Origin: Candidatus Bathyarchaeota archaeon JdFR-07
GTDB taxonomy: Archaea > Thermoproteota > Bathyarchaeia > Bathyarchaeales > Bathycorpusculaceae
Direction of reading: 5' to 3'
Assembly: GCA_002010975.1 (NCBI GenBank)
Contig: MTLU01000031.1
Location: 1 to 33,770, forward strand
DNA length: 33,770 nucleotides
A program made the translations under genes and the position numbers. Below are positions 8,728 to 18,105 of the stretch, piece by piece (within the stretch, counting starts at the first letter, position 1; every line of letters begins with the position of its first letter). The notes below the pieces were generated by a model. It searched no databases and was not told the DNA's origin. It saw only the letters and a list, made by a program, of their open reading frames with translations.

Positions 8728-9571
8728 TTTCTAAGCTAATGTCAAGAGCCTTAGCACTATGAGTTATTTCCCCTAAGCTTATGATGTCGACTCCTGTTGA
8801 GGCGTATTGAAGAAAGTTCTCTTTTGTTATACCGCCACTGGCCTCCAACAAAACTTTTTCACGAAGATGCATCTTTTTAAGTAGTCTAATCGCTTTTTCT
8901 ATTTTCTTTAGAGAAAAATTATCAAACATAATTATATCAACTCCAGCTTTCGCTGCATCAATCACGTCTTCAACTTCCGTTATTTCAACCTCAATTCTCT
9001 GGCTGAAAGAAACGTTACTTTTAGCCACCTCTACAGCTTTTTTTAGATTTCCTGCAATCTTTATGTGATTGTCCTTTATCAAAACCATATTATCTAAATG
9101 TAGTCTATGGGTGTCCCCCCCTCCTACCAAAACAGCCTTTTTATCAAAATATAGTAGCCCAGGAGCAGTTTTTCTTGTACATGCAACCTTTGTTTCTAGT
9201 CTATTTTTCCGAATTTCTTCTACCAGTTTTCTTGTAACTGTAGCTATTCCACTCATTCGTGAAATAATATTAAGAAGTGTTCGCTCTGCTGAAAGTATAG
9301 TTCGAGTTTTTCCGGATATTTTAAGCAAAACTTGTAAACTGCTTATTTTTTGTCCATCTTTAACCAATGCTTGAGTTTTTAGCCCTAAACTTTCTGACAA
9401 GATAGTCGCTTCTTCAATTCCGCAAACAACTCCAGAGTCTTTTGCTATCACCTTTGCTTCTGTAACGCTTTCTTCTGGAACAATTATGGAGGTTGTTATG
9501 TCGCCTTGTCCTAGATCTTCAGCAAGTATTCTAAGCAATTTTTCTTCCAAAATTTTGTGTGGTAGGAACAT
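8717..9571 (-). CDS. nadC: Nicotinate-nucleotide pyrophosphorylase (carboxylating)
   Basis: EDLGQGDITTSIIVPEES, ERTLLNIISRMSGIATVTRKLV, ACTRKTAPGLLYFDKKAVLVGGGDTHRLHLDNMVLIKDNHIK, LEASGGITKENFLQYASTGVDIISLG. Confidence 0.97.
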   Translation of the reverse strand: MFLPHKILEEKLLRILAEDLGQGDITTSIIVPEESVTEAKVIAKDSGVVCGIEEATILSESLGLKTQALVKDGQKISSLQVLLKISGKTRTILSAERTLLNIISRMSGIATVTRKLVEEIRKNRLETKVACTRKTAPGLLYFDKKAVLVGGGDTHRLHLDNMVLIKDNHIKIAGNLKKAVEVAKSNVSFSQRIEVEITEVEDVIDAAKAGVDIIMFDNFSLKKIEKAIRLLKKMHLREKVLLEASGGITKENFLQYASTGVDIISLGEITHSAKALDISLEITK

Positions 9572-9608
9572 GTTTTAATCTTTTAACGAATAGACTTAAA
9601 ATACTTGT

Positions 9609-10784
9609 TTACTTGTTTACCATGGCAACTATTGTTTCCACAACTGTTCTTAAACCATCGTATTTTAAAACTTCCCTTTGAATCTCTCTAAGCCTTTTTT
9701 GAACCGTTGCTTTAAGCATATGTCTAACATTCTTCAGAAGTCTTTCCTTATTCAACTTTTCTTGTGGAATAATTTTTGCAATGCCCAAATCATCTGCTTG
9801 CTTTGCATTGCTCAATTGTTCTGTATGATTTGGCGTAGGTACAAGAATCATTGGTTTACCGTAACATAAGCATTGTGTTAAGGTTCCATGTCCAGCGCGT
9901 CCTATAACTAGATCGCAAGTTTTGAGGTATTCAAACCTGTTTGGAATCCATTTGTAAATTGTCACATTTTTGTAGCGTGCTGGGTTACTGTCCGCATTAG
10001 GATAGCCTAAGGACATAACAATTTCATAATCTTCTGGAAACCCCAATAATATCTTCCTCAAAATTCCTATCAAAAAGGCTTTTTCTCTAACAGGACCACT
10101 TAACGATACAAAAATTACTGGTTTTTCCTTTGGTAGCTGTAGTTTTTTTCGCAGTACTTTTTCATCAGGTAAATGTTCTGGTCTAGTAGGCAGGATTGGC
10201 CCGATCAGTTTCACTCTTTTTTTGTATGATTTTGGAATGTTTAGGTTTCCAGCGCATATGGTGTAAGGTTTTGGCAAGTCTGGTATTAAGAGCATGTTTC
10301 CGCTTGTCCACATTTTTCCAATGAGGGCTAACGTTACAGAATCGGCGAATCTGGCTAAACGCAGGAACCGTCTTCTTCGAGGTATTATCACTTGAAACTG
10401 GTTTAAAATGCAAATTCTCGGTATTCTCAGAATTCTTGCAGCCAGTAAAGGCGAAATGCGAGAGTCGGAAACAACAACATCTGGATTAAATTTTTCAATG
10501 CTTTCTATTTCTGCATTGATCTGCTCTAAAAGGGTGAAAGAAGCTAAAAATGGTCCTGGATTTACTGCTGTTTGTCTAAAGTCTATGGTTCCATCCGGTT
10601 TAACCTGAAAGCCTATTGGCGGAGCCTTTACAAGGGGGAGCTTTTCTTTTTGTAGATAGCTTATGCCTTCGCGATAAGTAGAAAAAAGTACTTGCGCTTT
10701 TCTTTCCAAAAGTTTCTTTGCTATAGGAATACATCTTCCCACGTGACCTAAACCAATGCCACAAGGAGCAAAATAAACACGCAT
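9609..10784 (-). CDS. MurG/UGT-like glycosyltransferase
   Basis: YFAPCGIGLGHVGRCIPIAKKLLERKAQVLFSTY N-terminus; C-terminal donor-binding region CDLVIGRAGHGTLTQCLCYGKPMILVPTPNHTEQLSNA. Confidence 0.85.
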   Translation of the reverse strand: MRVYFAPCGIGLGHVGRCIPIAKKLLERKAQVLFSTYREGISYLQKEKLPLVKAPPIGFQVKPDGTIDFRQTAVNPGPFLASFTLLEQINAEIESIEKFNPDVVVSDSRISPLLAARILRIPRICILNQFQVIIPRRRRFLRLARFADSVTLALIGKMWTSGNMLLIPDLPKPYTICAGNLNIPKSYKKRVKLIGPILPTRPEHLPDEKVLRKKLQLPKEKPVIFVSLSGPVREKAFLIGILRKILLGFPEDYEIVMSLGYPNADSNPARYKNVTIYKWIPNRFEYLKTCDLVIGRAGHGTLTQCLCYGKPMILVPTPNHTEQLSNAKQADDLGIAKIIPQEKLNKERLLKNVRHMLKATVQKRLREIQREVLKYDGLRTVVETIVAMVNK

Positions 10785-10788
10785 AAAA

Positions 10789-11415
10789 TCATTTCCAGCC
10801 GAGAAACTTCCGCCTGATTTTGCCTTTAGGATTTTCTTCTTCGAAAATTATAGCTTGAAACTTGTAGATTTTGGTGTTATTTAACAACCAGCAATCGGGA
10901 GGCAAACCGGCTTTAAGGCAGCATTGGCAGAGGAACTCCTCTGTATCCCAATTCCATTCTACTGGTACTTGAGGGAGAAGTAATCCTTTGAATCCGCCCC
11001 TCTCAACAATTAATCCATCTTGTCCAATCCTAATTTCTTTAGGGTATTCATTTGGTTTTTTGACCTTTATGATTTGAGGAGGAGTAAGGACACTTATTTC
11101 AAAAACTACTTTGTTAAGTTCTTCCAGCAATAAAGGCTGAAAGCGCGGATCTTGGGTGGCCGAGCTTATAGCAGAATCGATAATTGCTTCAACAAGAGGA
11201 GTTGTAGGGTAAGGAGAGCCTATGCATCCTCGTAGTTCTCTTTCTTTGTCATGTACCTTGTTTATTGTAACAAATACCCCACAAGGTTGAAAAAGCTTCT
11301 CATCAATTTTTTCGCATATTTCTAATTTTTTCCCCTTTTTTAAATATTCTTCGACGGCTTTGCGGGCGAGTTTAACTAGAAATGTTCCTTCTTTTAATGT
11401 TAGATCGAAAGGCAC
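10789..11415 (-). CDS. AMMECR1 domain protein
   Basis: GVFVTINKVHDKERELRGCIGSPYPTTPLVEAIIDSAISSATQDPRFQPLLLEELNKVVFEISVLTPP; QVPVEWNWDTEEFLCQCCLKAGLPPDCW. Confidence 0.95.
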   Translation of the reverse strand: MPFDLTLKEGTFLVKLARKAVEEYLKKGKKLEICEKIDEKLFQPCGVFVTINKVHDKERELRGCIGSPYPTTPLVEAIIDSAISSATQDPRFQPLLLEELNKVVFEISVLTPPQIIKVKKPNEYPKEIRIGQDGLIVERGGFKGLLLPQVPVEWNWDTEEFLCQCCLKAGLPPDCWLLNNTKIYKFQAIIFEEENPKGKIRRKFLGWK

Positions 11416-11478
11416 TTTATACTTTCACCTTCAATTATAGACACTGGTGTTTTTGTAAGAATGCTTCCTGGTTTCAGA

Positions 11479-12096
11479 TTAAAATTTTATTGATTCTTCT
11501 TGCGTGCCCTCTTTAGTTATCAAAAGAAAGTCTATTCCGTCTCCGCTCATAATGTCCCGGCTTATAGCAGACTTTACGGATCTTATAACGAGATCTTTTG
11601 CTTCGTCTAATGTTAGGCTTGTCCTGTATCCTTCTTCAAGAACCCCCATGGCAATTTCAGTGCCTGACCCTACTACTGCATATTTGTCAGGTATCACTGA
11701 GCCAAGAATGTCCAAAACATAAAGTGCAGCTCCCTCATCATCTATTCCGCCGACAATGGTTTGCGTAATTAATGGAGCCAACCTTCTGGCGAAGAGAAGA
11801 TTTGACATAAGTTTAGCTGCTGATTTTACAGATATGGGCCTTCCTACATCTAAGTTAAATAGGTTAGCATAAGCTTCAACTTCTCTTACAAGAATTTGCA
11901 TATCGGAGACTAATCCTGCACACGCAGCTCCTATGTGATCTGTTATTTTGAAAACTTTTTTCCCGCCTTTACTAACAACAAGATAGCCAAAAGAAACTCT
12001 TTTCTCAGATGCTAAAATCACACCCTCAGGGAAAGTTACTCCAACGGTCGTAGCACCTGGAATCCAAAGATGTTGAAACTGTGCATCCCTTTCCAT
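11479..12096 (-). CDS. psmB: Proteasome beta subunit, apparently non-catalytic (Ala at the Thr1 position)
   Basis: GATTVGVTFPEGVILASEKRVSFGYLVVSKGGKKVFKI...VVGSGTEIAMGVLEEGYRTSLTLDEAKDLVIRSVKSAISRDIMSGDGIDFLLI. The codons are ggt gct acg acc gtt gga. Confidence 0.93.
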   Translation of the reverse strand: MERDAQFQHLWIPGATTVGVTFPEGVILASEKRVSFGYLVVSKGGKKVFKITDHIGAACAGLVSDMQILVREVEAYANLFNLDVGRPISVKSAAKLMSNLLFARRLAPLITQTIVGGIDDEGAALYVLDILGSVIPDKYAVVGSGTEIAMGVLEEGYRTSLTLDEAKDLVIRSVKSAISRDIMSGDGIDFLLITKEGTQEESIKF

Positions 12097-12261
12097 GCCT
12101 GTTCACCTTTCTCGTTGATATGCACGGGACACACTATTAAACTTAATGTCTTCTAACCTATAGATAATAATCATGCGAATTACTTTCCAATTTTCAAATC
12201 TAACCACAGAGCTAAATAGGTTTGAGACATTCTATTTAAGCTTCAAAGGAAGAGTAAGTAC

Positions 12262-12858
12262 ATGATATCTCTCCATATTAAAAAAGCTGAAGACATTTGG
12301 ATTGGAGTTGCTTATGAAGGGAAAAAAATTTTTGCAACGACGTTTGCATTTACTGAGACCCATGCTTTGCGACGTTTATTGCATAACATTCCTTTCAATG
12401 TTCCCTTTCAGAAGGCTGAAGCGCCTTCTAATTTTGCTGCACTTGTTACTGATTCAATAAAAGGTATCTACGAGGGAAAAGGTCTCCACAACAATTTTTC
12501 TTTAGCTACTGAGTATTTGAGACCATATGCTAGGAAAATAATCGAAGTAGTCACATTTATCCCAGTGGGATATGTGTCTTCTTACGGGTGCATAGCCAAA
12601 GCTGCAGGTGGAAGCCCAAGAGCAGTAGGACGTGTTATGGCTACAAATCCTTTTGCACCTATTGTTCCATGTCATCGAGTTGTAAATTCTGACTTTACTT
12701 TAGGAGGTTATGGCGGTGGCTTACATGCAAAATTGGAGATTTTAAGCAGAGAAAAAAGAGGATATTCTTCTGAAAAAGAAATTAGTGTAAATGACGATAA
12801 ATTGCGCGTCTTTCCAGTTGAGATTGTCTTCAGAAAATTGAAAAAGAGTAAATGTTAA
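12262..12858 (+). CDS. ogt: Methylated-DNA--protein-cysteine methyltransferase (O6-alkylguanine)
   Basis: IPVGYVSSYGCIAKAAGGSPRAVGRVMATNPFAPIVPCHRVVNSDFTLGGYGGGLHAKLEIL contains the PCHRV active site. Confidence 0.95.
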   Translation: MISLHIKKAEDIWIGVAYEGKKIFATTFAFTETHALRRLLHNIPFNVPFQKAEAPSNFAALVTDSIKGIYEGKGLHNNFSLATEYLRPYARKIIEVVTFIPVGYVSSYGCIAKAAGGSPRAVGRVMATNPFAPIVPCHRVVNSDFTLGGYGGGLHAKLEILSREKRGYSSEKEISVNDDKLRVFPVEIVFRKLKKSKC

Positions 12859-12891
12859 TTCACTGATATTTGTTAACTTGTATTAAAAGGG

Positions 12892-13425
12892 ATGTGTCGC
12901 ATGGTTAGACGTGGTCTTTACATTGGGCGTTTTCAACCATTTCATCTGGGTCATTTAGGGGCTATAAAAGATATTTTGAGAGAAGTAGATGAGCTTGTCA
13001 TTGTTATTGGCAGTGCCCAATACAGTCATCGCCTTAATAACCCTTTTACAGCAGGAGAGAGAATGGTCATGATTAGGAGGGCTTTAGAGGAAGCTGGATT
13101 GGCTTACACGCGTTTTTGGGTGGTTCCCGTGCCTGATGTTCACTTGCATATGTTGTGGGTTTCCGCTGTAGAAGGTTACACTCCTAACTTTGATGTTGTA
13201 TACTCTAATGAACCTCTAACACGGCGACTTTTTATCGAAGCAGGCTATGAAGTTAAGGCTATTCGTTTTCATGAAAGAAAGCTTTACTCTTCTACAGAGA
13301 TTAGGAAACGGATGCTGGAGGACAAAAGCTGGGAGGAACTTGTTCCTAAAAGTGTAGCTGCGTTCATAAAAGAGGTTGATGGTGTTAATCGACTTCAGGA
13401 TTTGAACAAGAGCGATAAATTGTAA
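12892..13425 (+). CDS. nadM: Nicotinamide-nucleotide adenylyltransferase (archaeal NadM type)
   Basis: GLYIGRFQPFHLGHLGAIKDILREVDELVIVIGSAQYSHRLNNPFTAGERMVMIRRAL; YSSTEIRKRM. Confidence 0.96.
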   Translation: MCRMVRRGLYIGRFQPFHLGHLGAIKDILREVDELVIVIGSAQYSHRLNNPFTAGERMVMIRRALEEAGLAYTRFWVVPVPDVHLHMLWVSAVEGYTPNFDVVYSNEPLTRRLFIEAGYEVKAIRFHERKLYSSTEIRKRMLEDKSWEELVPKSVAAFIKEVDGVNRLQDLNKSDKL

Positions 13426-14194
13426 TCTTGTCGCCAGCTTTTACACTAAACTCTTCTGAGGCATTACCCTGATTTATGGAGATTTCCAGGAAATCGTGAC
13501 TCCCAATTATCGCCAACGGTTCTCCAGGTTTGACATCCGCATAAGACGCACAAACCTTCATCTTCATTTGTCTATCTTTAAGTTCCATACAAACTACATC
13601 TCCAATCTTTAACAATTCTTTTCCACGAAAATTAGTGATAATATTTCCAAAACCATCAACATGAAGAATTTCGCCCACAACCTTGTTTTTACGTCTGAGA
13701 ATTTTCGCGAATTCTGGGATAGTAAATTCATGGATTTCTGGTCCAAACTCTGATAATTCTACTCCTTTTGCCAAGTGTGCAGCTGCAGGAGCGAATATGT
13801 CTCTGCCATGAAATGTATTTGAAACTCTGGGCAACATGAGTTTTCGATTTGAGATTTCATAAATGCTTGTAATACCTTGTTTTCTTGCAGCCAAAATAAG
13901 AACACCGTTGTCTGGTCCAATGTAATAGGCCTTTTTTGTCTTAATGATTATTGGCTTTCTTTTTGTTCCTACCCCTGGATCGACCACAACGACATGAATT
14001 GTGTCTTTCGGAAAGTACGGTGCTGCAGAAGCTAACACATAACCGCCCATTTTTACGTTGAATTTCTCTATCTCATGGGTTAGATCGACAATTCTTACGT
14101 CTGGCTTTATATTCAAAATCACAGCTTTCATTTCTGCAACATATGGATCCTTTAAGCCAAAATCTGTGGTCAGAGTTATTATAGGATTTTTCAT
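13385..14194 (-). CDS. SAM hydroxide adenosyltransferase (DUF62 family)
   Basis: ITLTTDFGLKDPYVAEMKAVILNIKPDVRIVDLTHEIEKFNVKMGGYVLASAAPYFPKDTIHVVVVDPGVGTKRKPI; YIGPDNGVL; FHGRDIFAPAAAHLA. The ORF extends to 14248; the likely start is MKNPIITLTTDFG at 14194. Confidence 0.93.
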   Translation of the reverse strand: MKNPIITLTTDFGLKDPYVAEMKAVILNIKPDVRIVDLTHEIEKFNVKMGGYVLASAAPYFPKDTIHVVVVDPGVGTKRKPIIIKTKKAYYIGPDNGVLILAARKQGITSIYEISNRKLMLPRVSNTFHGRDIFAPAAAHLAKGVELSEFGPEIHEFTIPEFAKILRRKNKVVGEILHVDGFGNIITNFRGKELLKIGDVVCMELKDRQMKMKVCASYADVKPGEPLAIIGSHDFLEISINQGNASEEFSVKAGDKITIYRSCSNPEVD

Positions 14195-14204
14195 ATGCTT
14201 TGAA

Positions 14205-14741
14205 TTAATGTTTCTGCTCTTGTATTTTTTGCTCTTCTGCTTTTGCACTCTCTATGTATGCTGCAGTTACTTTTTGAAGCTGCTCTTCTTTTTTACGCTT
14301 TTTTCTAGATCGTATGTCTATTATAAGCATGAGAATATATGGTATTAGCAAATATCCCGTTGCGATGAATGGATTATGAAAAAGCGTAGCTATAGTAAAC
14401 ATATGGTTGTTTATTGTTCCCTTATATATTAGTAATGTATCTTGAATAAGAAACGCTATAAAAGTTAATATTAGACATACAAAGAACTGGACAAGCACGC
14501 TTCTTTCTTTTCCAAGAATCACAGATGGAATGGCCGAGGATAGAACAAAAACCCATGCAAAGGCATATATGAACACAAGGACGTTCACTTTCGAAGATAG
14601 CCAAATAGCTCCCGAGGGCCAAAAAAGGCCAATGTAGGAAATGACAGATACAACAGCTACCTGTGTGAAAAGCTGATAGCTAACCATCAAAATCCAAGCA
14701 ACTGAAATGTATAGAGGAGTTGCTATGGCTGCCTTTCCCAA
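14205..14741 (-). CDS. Polytopic membrane protein of unknown function with a charged cytosolic tail
   Basis: About five hydrophobic segments followed by RSRKKRKKEEQLQKVTAAYIESAKAEEQKIQEQKH; no family recognised. Confidence 0.65.
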   Translation of the reverse strand: MGKAAIATPLYISVAWILMVSYQLFTQVAVVSVISYIGLFWPSGAIWLSSKVNVLVFIYAFAWVFVLSSAIPSVILGKERSVLVQFFVCLILTFIAFLIQDTLLIYKGTINNHMFTIATLFHNPFIATGYLLIPYILMLIIDIRSRKKRKKEEQLQKVTAAYIESAKAEEQKIQEQKH

Positions 14742-14873
14742 ACTAAATACCTCTTATACTAAAGAATAAGGAATCTCATATCTTAAGTTTTACGCTACTC
14801 TGCTTTATTCCAAACCAATACCAAACACGCTAAAAATAAGGAAAGGCTTATTCGTTAAGGATGCTCATCCTGT

Positions 14874-15650
14874 TTGAACATACAAAGGATGCTTGATATG
14901 CTAGAAAAGACAACAAATGAAAAACAAACCACTAAAAACATTGCTTTAACAGCATGCTTCACAGCACTATATGTAATTTTATCTTTTATACCCCTATCGC
15001 AAATAATAGGTTGGATGGGAAAAACCATCACTGCAGCAACAATTCTTGCACCCATCATAGGTATAATAATTGGACCATATCTTGGTTTACTTTCTTCTTT
15101 TTCCGGTGGAATTTTGGCACTTTTATTTAACCTTTCTTTTTCTCTGCCGAGCCTAGTGGCAGGGGGTGTCGCTTCATTGTTTGGTGGTTGGCTTTCTAAT
15201 GGAGAACGTGGTCTTTGCATATTCACATATTTTTCACTACTATTCTTCTTTGGTTTTTATCCCTTTGTGGGTCCTGTTTGGCTTTATCCTCCTTTAATGT
15301 GGTTTCAAATAATTGGCTTTCTGATCCTAATTTCACCTTTGCAGTCCAAGGCTTTGAGAAATCTACGCTCTAAAAATAACGCCAATTTGACCGCTACTTT
15401 TTTCCTACTTCTCCTTGTTTCAACTTTGGCAGGTCAGATTGCTGGATCTTTAGCTTTTGAAGTTATTTCTTGGCCCGTTTTTATAGCAGATATAACCGCA
15501 TGGAAAGCTGCGTGGCAATTATTAACTTACATATATCCAGCTGAACGCCTAATCATAGCGCTGTCCGCTACTTTTCTTTGTGTACCTATTCATAAGGTTC
15601 TGCAGAACGCTAATTTGCTTAAGAAGAAAACGAATAATCGTCTCCTCTAA
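14874..15650 (+). CDS. ECF-transporter S-component-like integral membrane protein
   Basis: KNIALTACFTALYVILSFIPLSQIIGWMGKTITAATILAPIIGIIIGPYLGLLSSFSGGILALLF plus further TM segments. The true start may be ATG at 14889 or later; the track start is TTG. Confidence 0.65.
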   Translation: MNIQRMLDMLEKTTNEKQTTKNIALTACFTALYVILSFIPLSQIIGWMGKTITAATILAPIIGIIIGPYLGLLSSFSGGILALLFNLSFSLPSLVAGGVASLFGGWLSNGERGLCIFTYFSLLFFFGFYPFVGPVWLYPPLMWFQIIGFLILISPLQSKALRNLRSKNNANLTATFFLLLLVSTLAGQIAGSLAFEVISWPVFIADITAWKAAWQLLTYIYPAERLIIALSATFLCVPIHKVLQNANLLKKKTNNRLL

Positions 15651-16398
15651 GGATCTCCATAAATATGCATTGATTCTTTGGCATCGCCATATCTGTGAAA
15701 CTATATGTGTTGTCATCAAAGTCCACAGGAGCATCTCTAATTAACACAACAGGGGTTATTTCGGCTGCTTCACCCATGATTAGATGGGCCGCGGAAGCTA
15801 AATCATCAGCAACAGCATGTCGCGTAACTGTTAAAGGTTTACCGTAAATGTCTTTGTTTGTTCTAAAATCTTTTATAGGCTTGAAGCCGGCAACAGCCAA
15901 AGCGAAACCAGTGGTGCCCATTCGAAGGGGAATTAAACCACTATCCACAACTAAAATTGCGATATTCTTGCCTGTTTTGTGTCTTATTTTGCTTCGAATT
16001 TCTTTCACGAACCCTTTAAGATTATGTGGCCAAAAAACCACATAGCCTTCTGGAGCGTTCTTATTGTCTATTCCTGCATTAGCAGTAAAAACCCCATCTT
16101 TCAATGTGAGTACAGCCTTTTCTACTCCACCATATATCTTATCTGATTCACGTAAAATTAGTTCTGCATATTCTGGTTCTAAAGAAAAATGTTTCGCTAG
16201 TTCTAGTGCTTTCTCTGAAGGTTTAACATTCTCTAGTTTAACCAAGCGTCCTTCAGCGTAAGCTATGATCTTCGAAGTCAAAGCTAAAATATCTTTATCT
16301 TCTAATTGTAAATTTTGTTTCTCTAGAGACTTAAGAATAACATTCACAACGTCATCGCCCGTTTTGATAATTTCTGTTTTGACCGCGTATAACTTCAA
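15619..16398 (-). CDS. cofE: Coenzyme F420-0:L-glutamate ligase
   Basis: KDILALTSKIIAYAEGRLVKLENV...VVDSGLIPLRMGTTGFALAVAGFKPIKDFRTNKDIYGKPLTVTRHAVADDLASAAHLIMGEAAEITPVVLIRDAPV. Confidence 0.94.
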   Translation of the reverse strand: MKLYAVKTEIIKTGDDVVNVILKSLEKQNLQLEDKDILALTSKIIAYAEGRLVKLENVKPSEKALELAKHFSLEPEYAELILRESDKIYGGVEKAVLTLKDGVFTANAGIDNKNAPEGYVVFWPHNLKGFVKEIRSKIRHKTGKNIAILVVDSGLIPLRMGTTGFALAVAGFKPIKDFRTNKDIYGKPLTVTRHAVADDLASAAHLIMGEAAEITPVVLIRDAPVDFDDNTYSFTDMAMPKNQCIFMEILRGDDYSFSS

Positions 16399-16401
16399 CT
16401 T

Positions 16402-16686
16402 TTATCCTCCATGAATTACGGGTATCAAAAGTATTTCATCTCCTTCTTTCAATATGGTTTCCAATCCTTTAAGTACGCTGATTTCTTTTCCATTTACTAG
16501 AATCAAAGCGTTGGGTCTAGGGTCGTCAAGTTCAGGATCAATTAAAACTTTCTCCAGTTTGGGCAATTTTCTGCCGAGTTCCTTAAAAATTTCCTTTAGC
16601 ATAATATGACCTTTAATTTCAAGGGTTATTTTGTCTTTTTTAGAAAAGTTTCGAAAAGAACCAAGAAATTTTACAGTTATAACCAT
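16402..16686 (-). CDS. MoaD/ThiS-like ubiquitin-fold protein (SAMP-like), C-terminal di-glycine
   Basis: 94 aa, KFLGSFRNFSKKDKITLEIKG...NALILVNGKEISVLKGLETILKEGDEILLIPVIHGG, ending in GG. Confidence 0.88.
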   Translation of the reverse strand: MVITVKFLGSFRNFSKKDKITLEIKGHIMLKEIFKELGRKLPKLEKVLIDPELDDPRPNALILVNGKEISVLKGLETILKEGDEILLIPVIHGG

Positions 16687-16704
16687 GTTAGTATTCTCCT
16701 ATTT

Positions 16705-18105
16705 TTACAAAACAACCATTACACAAACATCGTTGACGTTTGTTCCAGTTTGCCCGGTGAAAATCAAGTCTTCCATTTTTAAAAAAAAGTTGTAAGAATC
16801 ATTTTCAGCTAAATATTCTTCTGAAACTAAACCTCTCTTAGAAGCTCTCTCTAGGCTTTTCCCATCAATAATTGCTCCTGCGGCGTCTGTAGGCCCATCT
16901 ACTCCGTCAGTGCTCATAGCAGCTAAAACTGCTCCATTTATGCCTTTAATTTTTGGTATAGCCGCTAAAGCCAGTTCTTGATTTCTTCCTCCTATGCCTT
17001 TTCCGATGACTGTTACAGTTGTTTCTCCACCAGCAACTATTGCAGCAGGATTTCTAAGCGGATTTTGAGAAACATGTATTTCCTGAATTATTGATGCCAT
17101 CATAACCCCGACGTGTCTTGCTTCTCCTTCTAATGTTGTTGTTAACAAAAGAGTGTTTAGCCCCTTAGATTTTAGATAATTATAAGCTGCAAGACTAGCA
17201 GTTCTATTGTTTCCAACAACTACATTGAAAACTTTTCGAAAAATCGCGTCGTCTGGTTTAGGTGTTTCAGAAATGAGACCTTTCTCTCCATCAGAAAGGA
17301 CCTTTCTTACAGATGCTGGAGCTTTTTCCCATAGGCTGTATTTTTTCAGAACCCTTTTGGCATCTTTAAAGGTAGTCGAATCGGGAACTGTGGGACCTGA
17401 AGCAATAAACTCTAACGGGTCTCCGATAACATCGGAGAGGATAAGGTTCAAGATTGTGGCAGGGTAAGTTCTTTTTTAAGTTCTTTTTGCAAGCCAGCCT
17501 CCTTTGATGTTAGAGATATGTTTCCTCACAGTATTGATTTCGTTTATTGTAGCACCAGACTTAAGAAGCATATCTGTAATTTTCTTTTTGTCAGCTAACG
17601 AAATCCCCTCTCGTGGTAGGGGCATAAGACTTGAACCACCGCCTGAGATTAAACATATTACTAAATCATTTTCTTTTGCAGTCTCTACAAGATCGATAAT
17701 ACCTTGTGTTCCTTCTACGCCAGCCTTATCAGGAATAGGATGGCTGGCCTCATGAAGCTTTATAATTTCGGTTTTTGGAGTATATCCATACGGAACATTA
17801 ACGATACCGTCTTTTATGCGGCTGCCCAGAATTTGTTCTAGAGCCTCAGCCATTGAACCGCTTGCTTTGCCTCCACCTACCACATAGATGTTCTTAAAAT
17901 TGTTAAGTCTGAACATGTAATCCTCTACCAAAAGCTTCGAGTTTTTCAAAAGAATTTTTGACCTGATTATCTGTTTGGGATCTACAGCCTTCAAGGCATA
18001 TTCAAGACTCGAGAGAGCCAACATTCTGGCTTTTCTGTTAAGAGAGGTTTCACCATTTTCTATGAGAATTTCTTTGTTTTTTATGGCTGCCATGGGATGA
18101 TTCAT
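16705..18105 (-). pseudogene. Glycerate 2-kinase (MOFRL/DUF4147 family), interrupted by an in-frame TAA; read as two ORFs, 17476..18105 and 16705..17451
   Basis: N-terminal ORF ends HISNIKGGWLAKRT*. The same frame continues KRTYPATILNLILSDVIGDPLEFIASGPTVPDSTTF...GGRNQELALAAI...STDGVDGPTDAAGAIID...FTGQTGTNVNDVCVMVV. Homologues are a single protein of about 440-460 aa. Confidence 0.88.

Noticed and set aside
14855-15226. 123-aa minus-strand ORF over the ECF-S-like gene
   Set aside because: The opposite frame has coherent TM helices; this one is Pro/Lys-rich shadow sequence.
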